Positions 1 through 9,161 of a stretch of DNA of 64,000 nt are shown one piece after another. Every line of letters begins with the position of its first letter. Position 1 is the first letter of the stretch. The notes under the pieces were generated by a model, which was not told the origin of the DNA, did not search any database, and saw only the letters and a list, made by a program, of their open reading frames with translations. The position numbers were made by a program, and so were the translations under genes. Source of the DNA: Pisolithus tinctorius (Eukaryota; Basidiomycota; Agaricomycetes; Boletales; Pisolithaceae); assembly GCA_024663395.1 (NCBI GenBank), contig JANFAH010000059.1, positions 248,001 to 312,000 of the forward strand, given 5' to 3'.

Positions 1-720
1 GTGGTACCTCACCCTTAATGTCACGATGAAGCTTTCCTTCAGTGTGGAGGTAGTCTAGACCACGAAGGAGCTCTCGTAGAATTATGGCGATATACTCTTC
101 TCGGAAAACCCCTGGTTTCATCTTCGTATAGATTCATTAGATTCAGTACCTCTTCTAATCACGCAAACGGTGACCATACCAGATCAGAGCATGAGCCACC
201 TGAGCAATACCTGAGGGAAATGGATGTCAACGAGGACACGTACGCGAACGTTCGAAAAGAATACGTACTCCATGACGATCCATAAATGCGATCCCTTGAG
301 GTAAGAGCCATGGTATCTTGCATGAAGAATCGCTGCATGTTAATCTCATCGAATCCAAACAGGGCAGAGCATGGCACAAAGGAGGACGAACTTGGTCACA
401 TGGGGAGAGTCTAGCTGTGAAAGGATCTGTATTTCCTGTTGAATATCTTCGATCTCGTCTTCGGCGCTCTCGAGGTCTATGATTTTGATGGCAACCGTTT
501 TCTGCGTTCGCTTGTCGTACCTGAATACAGATAGCCGAGATGGTATGAAAAGAAAACTTGTTGTTAGGAGAGACCAGACGTACCCTTTGTAAACCTCGCC
601 AAAGGATCCCTTTCCTGAGGGAAGCCAATCAGTCCCGCATCCGTGAACGAACAGACCAATGATACACACCGATCCTATCTTGTTTAACGTAGAAATCCTC
701 TGGGTCTTGATGGCGGGCAT
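1..720 (-). CDS. STE20/germinal-centre-kinase family Ser/Thr protein kinase (5' part only)
   Basis: This is the N-terminal part of a protein kinase that runs off the left edge. Reading leftwards from the ATG at 720, a short leader is followed by the glycine-rich loop [11 protein letters not shown], then the VAIK lysine motif, then an acidic alpha-C region ([14 protein letters not shown]). The catalytic HRDIK motif lies at about 15-30. The acidic alpha-C pattern and HRDIK are typical of the GCK-III/Sps1/MST-like branch of STE20 kinases, which regulate polarity and septation in fungi. At least two short introns interrupt the loop region; one falls between KI and GKGSFGE and another after VYKG. 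The rest of the catalytic domain and any C-terminal regulatory region lie outside the window. The kinase class is fairly certain; the exact orthologue cannot be settled from the N-lobe. Confidence 0.85.
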
Positions 721-1105
721 CCTGCGGTGACCAACTTCAAATCACACGTTGCCTGCAACCAACTTGTGCGAGCGTACCATGATCACAATCGATGTATTCT
801 GGTGCCAGACGCTAGATACCAGCGACTATAACGTGCCGTGGACACGAGTCTGTGCTCGCGATGCGTTGATAACACGGAAAATGAGAGTGAGAGTAGGGAG
901 ACACTGGACAGCTATGAGAGGCGTGCTAACTAGTCACTGGTGGAGGGCAGTTTGGCAGAGTTCCTTATTTTGTCGCCACCACAGCTCCACGATGTCAACC
1001 GGCCCTTTCATTCACCCTTGAACACTTTTATGTACCGACACTCCCAAATGCCGCTCCGGGCACTGTAACAGAAGCGCACTGGAACAGCGGAGGGAAAAGA
1101 CAAGG
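721..1105. other. intergenic stretch, no gene seen
   Basis: This lies between the kinase start and the 3' end of the cation transporter. A 90-codon plus-strand ORF is present, but it has no recognisable motif or splice context. The stretch probably carries the kinase promoter and the transporter 3' UTR. Confidence 0.5.
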
Positions 1106-3155
1106 TCATCGGGAGCTCATTTTATTGGTTTGATCTAATTCATATGCGAATCTACCTCGCGCAATGTCTGCTTCTGCGACATCGTCACTACCAGGAAACT
1201 TACGTGTCAGTCGCGGGTCGTCAGGGTATGTCTTTTATCAACAATGCAAGATCAGGAGAGCGATGTCTCGGGCGTGTTGGTATGGTTACATAGCCTTTCG
1301 ATGCTCCTAAGTGTGCATGTATTAGATCGCGTAGTACAAGTCGATGTCGCAGTATAAACACTCACAGGTGTATGATCTGTCTCATGATCAACATGCACGA
1401 ATGCGCGCTCGACATTCGGCAATCTTTCGAGTTTGTCTTGCAACTGTTGGGAGATATCGTGTGCCTTCCACAGAGGAGTGGCGGCATCCATCACGATGTC
1501 AACTTCGACGAAATAATCCTGGCAACAATTAGCAAGGGAAAAACAGTGAATTACTCGAAACTAACGGGTCCGCTCTAGAGTTATAAAATATCCATCAGCA
1601 CCGGTCAGAAAGGCAATTTATATTATACTACGTACGTGGTAGGCACGAACGGTATCGATCTTCTCAATGTCCTCGCTGAATGTCATCGCCTTGTAGATGA
1701 TCAACTGGATGAACTCGTGCGGTGCAGATTTGCCAGCCAGCAGTCCAAATTGTTCATAGATGGTGTGAATCCACGCGGCGATGACGCCCGTTGCGATCTG
1801 GAAGGCACATATGAGGAAACGGGGTGATTTTTATACGGGCCCGAAGTCTTACGAGGAGACCGCCAACGGGGTCCAGCCCTGATCTGTGGTCAGCGAAAGC
1901 GAGGTTACACGATCAATGTAATACATACACCATTTCCATTTACTGCCACCGGCAGACATGAGAATACCTGTGTTGCAAACGTCCATGTGTCGTGAGGCCT
2001 GCTAAGGGGAGAGAATTCTTACCAAAACCGTTGATGAACAAATCATTCCGATGGTCTTCCCATAGGACATGAACCTGACTTGACTTGGACCGGAGGCCGA
2101 AGCAATACAAAAAAAGAATAAATTTAGCTCCTGTATAATCCATATATTAGTGAACAAAAGTCAAGAGGGAAGAGAATTAAAATACCGAGGGCGGCAGCAA
2201 CAGCGAGAATTGATGCCAGGTGGAAAGAATTATCTGACTGCCGCGACATCAAAGTCTGGATGGCCTCGACTATGACAACCAGGTTGACGGCCGACATGCT
2301 ATCCACGTGTTATTGGCGGACGCTGATAGGTGTAACAAGACAAAACATACAGTGCGCCTGCAAGACAGTACGGTGAACTTGGCGTATTGTTTAACAAGAT
2401 GGAACTACTCCACCGTATATGATGTTCCCGATAGTCTCCAGCCTAGCCCCGCCCACTGGCCATTTGTTCACATCCATCTTCATCGCTTGTTTATGCATGA
2501 AGTACAAGAACAGGTTACTTCCAAAGTCGAAGACGGCGTCGATCCCAGTTGCAATGAGCGACAGGGATCCAGAGCTTATAGCAGCGTAGACTGTACAAGA
2601 GCTCAGCTGGAAGGGGGATGAATTACCTCCGATGACATACGTTGGAGGGCACAGAGACTAAAGTTTGCTATGAGACTTGCCCAAACGGCAATCCTTATCT
2701 GAGTTAACGCATTGGCGCGTTGTGGCGGTAATGAATGTTTCAATTTTGGAACTCACGGCAAAACGGGAAGCCTCTTCGTCAATCCTAGCTTCCTCCGTGT
2801 GTTCGTCCATAGACTTCAGGAGGGAAGCAATGAGCTTGATTAAGAGCGGCAATGTGAGACGACATGATACAGCCCACAATTGAGGGCACGAACTTCATTT
2901 TGTTTACGGTGGTACTTCTCCAGGCTTTTACCGGTCTTATGGCGTCGGCGTAGCTGGTTGAGTTCGTCGTCTGGCATTATGCCCAAGCGAAACCTGTAGG
3001 GGTCTGGACGGTGCTCGTCCTTGATTTGCGGCATCACTTCGATATCGCCGCCCATATTTACCTGAGGTGGGGAGATGAGCAGTGAAGTGAAGTGAACAAA
3101 GGGGAACAGCACGTACACCTGATGCAGTGGATGGGTTTACTAGCCTCGGCGACAT
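1106..3155 (-). CDS. cation diffusion facilitator (CDF) transporter, manganese-type
   Basis: This is a membrane transporter of the CDF family, exporting divalent metal from the cytosol into an organelle or out of the cell. The proposed start at 3155 gives a short first exon (MSPRLVNPSTAS), followed by an acidic N-terminal region and the YHRKQNE motif seen before TM1 of Mn-type CDFs. Later exons carry MDEHTEEARIDEEASRFAV, a hydrophobic segment with NLVVIVEAIQTLMSR, and WEDHRNDLFINGFG. The last contains the DxxxD pattern (DHRND) of Mn-CDF transmembrane helix 5. The cytoplasmic C-terminal domain follows (LERLPNVERAFVHVDHETDHT). At least six introns are needed. The 3' end is uncertain: splicing GTGAGTG (about 1370) to the AG near 1233 gives a stop at 1106-1108. 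The Mn preference is inferred from family motifs. Confidence 0.8.
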
Positions 3156-4423
3156 GACAGAGCAGGACACAACTGGAAGAGCTGTCGTTGGAAAAACAGT
3201 GCAAAAAGTCAGGCAGATAACAGAGACCGTGGCTTGGTACGAATGTAGTTTGGTGCTGTTCTCAGGGGCGGTTGACAAGGGCCGATGGGTCTCCGGTACA
3301 TTTCTACCCCGTTTCTCACTGTCAGCGCCAAGCAGACACAGCTGAGAAATTTCGTGGTGCAGCCCCGCTTTGTCGATACATAATCATCCGATCCAGTTGA
3401 GCTGCCGCAGTTCATGATGATGACATCGATGGCAGGCCAAGGGTATGGCTCGCTCGCTCTGCTTTTGCTCGTTCTAGCCGTCCTCGTGTATGTCCCATGT
3501 GCCCAATATTGTAATTCACACTCACCCACCCTATCAGCTTTTCAGTCATAGGGTGGTGTATCCTCTCATCGTGCATGGGCGGTGACATACTCAACAGTCT
3601 CTCTGAACTGTGGAACCTCCTTGCCCTCTCTGCAAGGACTAGTGGGCCGTCCACGCGGAGACCATACGGGGAAGAAATATGGGAGATGGAACACAGGCGG
3701 CGGCCATGACACATACTTTGAGATGGGCCGGAGAGGCGCAACTGCTTGCTGTATCGTTGTGACCTGGGTCCCATCCCTTGTCCGCGCTGGATCGTGCGTA
3801 CAGCCAGCAACAGTCACCATTCACGTGCTTTCGAAGCTCTTCTTCGTTCTGCCGATCCAGGCTGTCCGTTTATTTTCGTTGCCTCCAAGATTTCCGTGCA
3901 GTGCAGATCCCCGTTATCCTCATGTTGATGCGTCCATCCGTAAGGTTGCGTATATACCCAAGCATCATGTCTGCAGGAGAGCGATCAATCGAACAGTCTC
4001 GCTTATGATGCCAGCGACGGGCTCTGCTCTCTTCCTAATATCTTGCCACATCTGTCATAATGGCGTCTAAATGAGCACCATCTCGGGGTAAGTGGATGTA
4101 CAGCACGTCTACAACGCGTTTCCATTGTGAATTACCAACTGCCGTCGCAGGAATTAGGCAGGTCCATCTTCGTTTCGACATCCATGCAGGGATCTACATA
4201 GTAGGGTTTGATTGCGGCCGCTTTATAGTATATTACTCGCAACTGTAAGATTGGTCTGTCAGATTTCGACGGTTGAGGACGCGATCACGTGCAGTAGAAT
4301 GCTCCGAAGCTCAAGTTGCTGCCAACTGCCGTCGTTCGCGCGGCGCTATCCGTCGTGAAAATTTGTTTCCATGCACACTGTGGGGCTATTCGACTGCCTT
4401 CAGTGATGATGATTGGGTTTTCG
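3156..4423. other. long intergenic stretch, no supported gene
   Basis: Several overlapping ORFs of 60-160 codons occur in different frames on both strands. None has a recognisable motif, a consistent exon chain or a family-like protein. The largest is plus 3582-4070 and is cysteine-rich with no domain. The stretch probably holds the CDF promoter and the 3' region of the next minus-strand gene. Confidence 0.45.
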
Positions 4424-4890
4424 TTACGGCGTCCAACCTTCCACCTGCAATTCATACAGAGTTATTCTACCAAAGAAATCCGAACTCCTCTCAATGACAA
4501 ACTTCATACACTGGATCCCTTGTGAGTTACCCTCGGGAAGTTGGAAGACCTGTCGTCTATTCACGTCCTCCGGGTGGATATGTGTCAATGTCGTCCATAC
4601 AGGCTCGGAAGCAGAGGCAGCAACATCAATGGCGCATTGCGTGCCGACAAAACCTCCTTGAAATGTCAGAATCAGCCGCATTGGACACACTGGTTCTGGA
4701 AAAACCAAGTGAATTATTTGCGGAAGACCCTGTATGCAGAGCACAGGTCAATCACGACCATTGATGTATAAAAGTATCGCAATTACCTGCTGTGATGTCC
4801 AACACGTCTCAGGATTTCCATCGGTGAGGTTTTTTTTGCCAACAGTTTTGTCGAGCGTCGAGCTGACCCTGGGTAGTGTGATCAGCCATC
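4424..4890 (-). CDS. NR2C2AP-like (nuclear receptor 2C2-associated protein) F5/8-type discoidin-like domain protein
   Basis: The protein resembles the small NR2C2AP (TRA16) family, whose molecular role is poorly known. Exon A reads RVSSTLDKTVGKKNLTDGNP and continues to ETCWTSQQ. An intron beginning GTAATTGCG follows, and exon B reads from GLPQIIHLVF through LTFQGGFVGTQ, HPEDVNRRQVFQL and SSDFFGRITLYELQV. These match the family signature RVSSVLNR..GKKxLxD..ETCWxSxQG, FQGGF, PEDxNxLQ and DFFGRxxIYxLxV. The stop is at 4424-4426. I could not settle the first exon: the frame is open upstream to about 5065 without an ATG, so a small 5' exon is probable. The gene is head to head with the phosphatase at 5138. 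Confidence 0.75.
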
Positions 4891-5137
4891 TTCTTAGTAT
4901 TTTGCACAGATCACTGACTTCACTTTGGTATCTGAAGTCACTAACGGTTTGTAGGGTTCTTCCATCCGACTGGGATATCCTATTAGCCACCCCGTAGGTG
5001 AATGAATCGGTACACCGATAAGCTATTACTGGTATCAAGAAACACTTCAATACTGCATCGGGCAATTATCAAGGCGTGGGAATTTCGCTCCTCAAATTTA
5101 AGCTCGACGAGTCCTTGGGGATACTCTGTCCAGCAAC

Positions 5138-6331
5138 ATGTCGTACACATCCGGTGCTACCTTGCCAGAATGGCTCGCCGCTGCGCGATCAGAGACCTAC
5201 TTAGAAAAATCATTTGCTCTTCTGTGGAGCCGCGAACGGCAGCGCAATAATGCTCGTTTGACGTCTCTATCTGACAACAGCAAATCGACTTTCCGCGGGC
5301 TGCTGAGAGCGTCCTTGCCCGATGGTACTGACGAACACTCCAAATACTACTCAGTTGCGATCGGAGGGAGCCTAAAGAATCGGTGGGGAAATCGCTACTC
5401 AAATATAGCGCCCTATGACCGTACCCGCGTGGTTGTGGGGAAACAAGGTGGATGCACATGCGGAAGTAATGAGGGAGAGGGGAATGGACGTTACTTCAAT
5501 GCCAGTTGGGTGAGGGAGTTATATGGAAGGAAGCTCTGGATCGCAACACAAGCTCCGCTGCCCGAAACGGCTCACACTTTCCTCAGCGTTATCGCGCAGC
5601 CTATCATGGCATCACCACCCTCGTCAGGTCTCAATATCCCCTCCGGAAGTAGGGTTCGTACGGTTGTGCAGCTTACACTCAATCACGAAAGCGGTCGGAC
5701 CAAGGCACACTTGTACTTCCCTAATACCGTAGGGGCGACGATGATGGTAGAGCCGGAACGAGGTTGCGACGCCCCTCCTTTCAGAGTGACGTTATTGGAA
5801 CAAACGATTATCGACGAAGCTTGTTGCCTGAAAAGTAAAGTTGCTTTTGTTCCAGACGTCAAGAATCCGGGCAAGGCTGTGGTCTTCACCCATTTGTTGT
5901 ACGCGGCTTGGCCTGATCACGGAGTTCCTGCAGAAGAAGACCATGCTTCTCTACTTTCTTTCGTTCGTCTCGTTGATAGAGTCAATAAAGAGGCCACCCA
6001 AGGCAGCTCCAGCGACGATCTTGATCCTCCTTCCATGGTGAACTGTTCTGCAGGGATCGGGAGGACGGGAACGTTCATCGCTCTGTCCTCCCTACTTCGC
6101 GCTTTTGGCCTCCTTTCCTATTCCACTATCCCTTCGTCTTCTTGCAAGGGGACTGTTGCTATCAGTACCCCATATTCACCGTTGGGCCCTCTGCCCGACG
6201 AGTTTCAGAATGATCCCGTTGTTAAGGAGATCGATAGTTTACGGGAGCAAAGGCCGAACATGGTGGAGAGGAATGGACAGGCAGGTTTGATTTACAGCAT
6301 TCTTGAGTTGGCGTTTTCCGAGAAAAGGTAG
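5138..6331 (+). CDS. classical protein tyrosine phosphatase (PTP), single exon
   Basis: This is a 397-residue non-receptor tyrosine phosphatase that removes phosphate from phosphotyrosine, with only the PTP domain. Motifs run in order: NRYSNIAPYDRTRV (phosphotyrosine-recognition loop), YFNASWV, WIATQAPLPETAHTF, AAWPDHGVP (WPD loop, general acid Asp260), NCSAGIGRTGTF (P-loop, nucleophile Cys303, Arg309), and a C-terminal Q-loop region ending NGQAGLIYSILELAF. The nucleophile, the arginine, the WPD aspartate and the Q-loop glutamine are all present. The residue before the cysteine is Asn302 instead of the usual histidine. No introns are needed, unusual here, where most genes are split into many exons. 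The start at 5138 is the first in-frame ATG. Confidence 0.9.
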   Translation: MSYTSGATLPEWLAAARSETYLEKSFALLWSRERQRNNARLTSLSDNSKSTFRGLLRASLPDGTDEHSKYYSVAIGGSLKNRWGNRYSNIAPYDRTRVVVGKQGGCTCGSNEGEGNGRYFNASWVRELYGRKLWIATQAPLPETAHTFLSVIAQPIMASPPSSGLNIPSGSRVRTVVQLTLNHESGRTKAHLYFPNTVGATMMVEPERGCDAPPFRVTLLEQTIIDEACCLKSKVAFVPDVKNPGKAVVFTHLLYAAWPDHGVPAEEDHASLLSFVRLVDRVNKEATQGSSSDDLDPPSMVNCSAGIGRTGTFIALSSLLRAFGLLSYSTIPSSSCKGTVAISTPYSPLGPLPDEFQNDPVVKEIDSLREQRPNMVERNGQAGLIYSILELAFSEKR

Positions 6332-6692
6332 TACGTTGATGGTGCTTCAGTTGGTCTACAAATTGCAGAGCACTTCAGGGAGGTTCATTGTTTTATGGCT
6401 ACTAATGGGTCTGATGGACGCACATTTTCCTGGCTTCCTTGCAGTCCTTATGGAAAATGTGCTTGGACGAGATTGAATATGTCTTCAGAAACCCAATGAG
6501 TGTGTCCAGAGGATGCACCGCCCATATGTCATCTGCAACATGAAACAGTTCGGAAGGCCCGAGTCCCCAGCCACCCTCAGGGACCCTGTTATACATGTGT
6601 GCGGCCGCCGCGATAAGCTGGACTTACTAACTGAAGCGTAATACTGGCTATCATGAGAACGATATCTTACTGTTCTTTGTCGTTACCGTTGC
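6332..6692. other. intergenic stretch
   Basis: This lies between the phosphatase stop and the quinone oxidoreductase start. I see no coding motif. It probably holds the phosphatase 3' UTR and the oxidoreductase promoter. Confidence 0.5.
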
Positions 6693-8072
6693 ATGCTACC
6701 AGCCTTTTCCCGCAGACTCGGTTTACTGTCCCGCCATTTCTATTCGAGTTCTTCAAGGATGTCGTATCCTGCTTCGATGCGTGCCATCACTATAGCCAAG
6801 ACCGGGGGTCCAGAGGTACTGGAGAAAACCGAAATCCCATTCCCCACAGTCGAGCCCGAGCATCTTGTGATCAAGGTATGATATCGCAAGTGCTTACTCT
6901 TCCTAGCTGACTTTCGCTGGATGACGGTTGGGGCCGTGAACAGATCGAATATGCCGGTGTTAACTTCATCGATGTATACTTCCGGTATTTTCTGCCGCCT
7001 TCTTCTCTCTCTGAAGGTGCCCATTGGTGTTACCAGGCAGGGCATTTACTCAGCCAACAAGCCTTTCCCGTTTGCTATCGGCAAAGAGGCCGCTGGGACT
7101 GTCGTTGGCCTACCGACCGACTCTACTGTGCTCGATGATCCCGAGTACCAGAAACGAGGATACAAAGTAGGGTCTCGCGTTGCCATAGTGAGTATACACG
7201 GCCGAGGAATTGTATGGTACCTTCTGATACGTGAATTGCAACAGGAACATCTAGGTGCCTACGCGGAATACGTTGCTATGCCATGGAGGACAGCGTACCC
7301 TGTTGCAGACAGTATACCCGTGCGCGTCGCGGCCGCTTCTTTGATCCAGGGCGTTACTACCATCTCCTTCATGGAGGAGGCATATACTGTCAAGGAAGGT
7401 GACATCGTCCTCATCCACACTATTGCTGGTGGTTTGGGTACGCTCATGTGTCAGTTTGCTAAATCTCGCGGGGCGATCGTCATCGGGACGACGTCGACAA
7501 AGGAGAAAGCTGAATATGCCAAGAAGAACGGTGCAGACCATGTCATCCTTTACAAGAACGAGGATACCGTCGCAAGAGTGTTGGAGATCACGAATGGCGA
7601 AGGTGTACACGCGATATACGACGGTGTGGGAAAAGACACGTACGTTTTTCGGAGTAGACAACTTTCTTTACTGATTTTTCCCCTTCTATAGTTTTGATTC
7701 CGACTTCAAAATGATCAGGAGGAAGGGAACACTTGTTTCCGTTGGAAACGCATCGGGTCCTGTGCCGCCTTTCCCTCCCTTGAAGCTTGTAGAGAAGAAC
7801 ATGAAATTGGTGCGACCGACGTGGGTGTATATTTCCCAGGTTTCATCCGAGCAGATGTTTTAACTTTCTGTGCTAGGATGGGCAACTATGCCTACACACC
7901 GAGTGAAGTGCTATATTATGCAAATGCCTTGTCCAGTCATCTGTCAGACGGGACGCTGAAACCCTTGATACATAAGGAGTATCCCTTCACGGCGGAAGGC
8001 GTTCGGGAAGCCCACACGGACCTGACCTCTGGAAAGACGATAGGAAAATTATTGATCAAGATCGGCGACTGA
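6693..8072 (+). CDS. ZTA1: NADPH:quinone oxidoreductase (zeta-crystallin/Zta1 type), copy 1 with presequence
   Basis: This medium-chain dehydrogenase/reductase without zinc reduces quinones using NADPH. The leader MLPAFSRRLGLLSRHFYSSS is basic and Ser-rich and looks like a mitochondrial presequence. It precedes MRAITIAKTGGPEVLEKTEI. Later exons carry EYAGVNFIDVYFR, GKEAAGTVVGLPTD, SLIQGVTTISFMEEAY, the cofactor-binding VLIHTIAGGLGTLMCQFAK, GTTSTKEKAEYAKKNGADHV and IYDGVGKDT. The C-terminal exon ends TSGKTIGKLLIKIGD. At least five introns of about 50-60 nt interrupt it, for example after HLVIK, after SRVAI, after GVGKDT and inside RPTMGNYAY. A close paralogue lies at 15526-16831 and a decayed one at about 13340-13790. 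The family is certain; the mitochondrial location is inferred. Confidence 0.93.
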
Positions 8073-9161
8073 AATCAAAGAAAGTATGTGCACCCTGACG
8101 GAATAGTTTGCATCGTATAGCGATAAGCCTTACTCTGGCGCTCGTCATTGACTATTGAGTATTGGTAACCGGAGAAAAGCCTGGAAAGTGTTTAGCACAT
8201 TCTTACCCTCTGTATACATCTGAGATTGTAACAGCAGGCGAAGGACACTTTGGATGGAATGCAACTATGTTGTACCATTCAGCTTGTCAAATTTTCGCTG
8301 TCTGTAACACTAGATGTTCTCGTTCTCTTACGAACAGGCGCTCCGGGAGAGCCATTCGTGTGTCGTCGGTGAGATAGAATTGACCGACTGCGTTGCCATG
8401 CAGCTGCATCGGTAGGGTTGCTCAGATGTGAATGCAAAGAGGTTCCCAAGCGCATGTCTGGTACCATCGTCAACAGGGAAGTTCATGAGTGCCTTCCACA
8501 TTGGCAGTATGTGCCACTTCTGTTGCCTTGTTGGATGATATTATCATGGGAGAAAAGGAACCTGAGGGCACACTTGGAAGGAGTATACCTGATGTGACGA
8601 ACTTGAAGAGTACGGTGAACATGCCCTATCACTTTGGCTCTTGGTGGCTGGTGCAGTGTCTGCAATGTCTCACCAACAAGACTGGTAACTTTGTCCCATG
8701 CGAGGTCGAGCAGGATGCAATGGTGTGGTGGCACCGATAACGAGGTAACCTAACACGGATCAGCCAATCACTGTGGTAAGTGTAACGTGTAACAGTGAGG
8801 ACAATGTTACCTGACACAGGTCATCAATTGCAGTAGTCAGTTCATTGTTCTTCTGCCAAACATCTTTCTGCCAGATTTCTTGTCAGCCCAGCCACCTTAG
8901 ACTGAAGCTTATCGAGCTGTTTCTCTATTAAAGCAAGTGCTAGTTCTAGAATGTCACGGTCAGTTCAAGTCGGTAAGGAAAATAATAACGACTCTCAAGC
9001 AATGGACAAGGAAAGAGGTTCTTTTGTCAGCTTGCCCAAATTTGCAGCCATTTACCCAACTGACCCCGACCACCATAGTAAATAGCCCCTGTATGATATC
9101 ACCTTACATAAGCGGACGTGGCTGGCAGAAATTGACAGCTTCTTGAATCGCTGCCAGAACG
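8073..9161. other. intergenic stretch with possible minus-strand coiled-coil coding traces and a degenerate tandem repeat
   Basis: No complete gene could be built. On the minus strand, about 8950-8820 can be read as heptad-like coding sequence (LIEKQLDKLQSKVAGL, then QKDVWQKNNELTTAIDDLCQ in another frame). It ends at a plausible GTAAC donor at about 8816. A further minus-strand frame lies at 8483-8734 (LAWDKVTSLVGETLQTLH). Two related segments about 60 nt apart (8745-8780 and 8805-8840) share the pattern GT(A/T)ACCT(A/G)ACAC. This may be a degraded or lineage-specific gene. Confidence 0.3.

Noticed and set aside
3582..4070. 162-codon plus-strand ORF in the gap before the NR2C2AP-like gene
   Set aside because: It overlaps several other ORFs in different frames, has no domain, and has no splice-supported extension.
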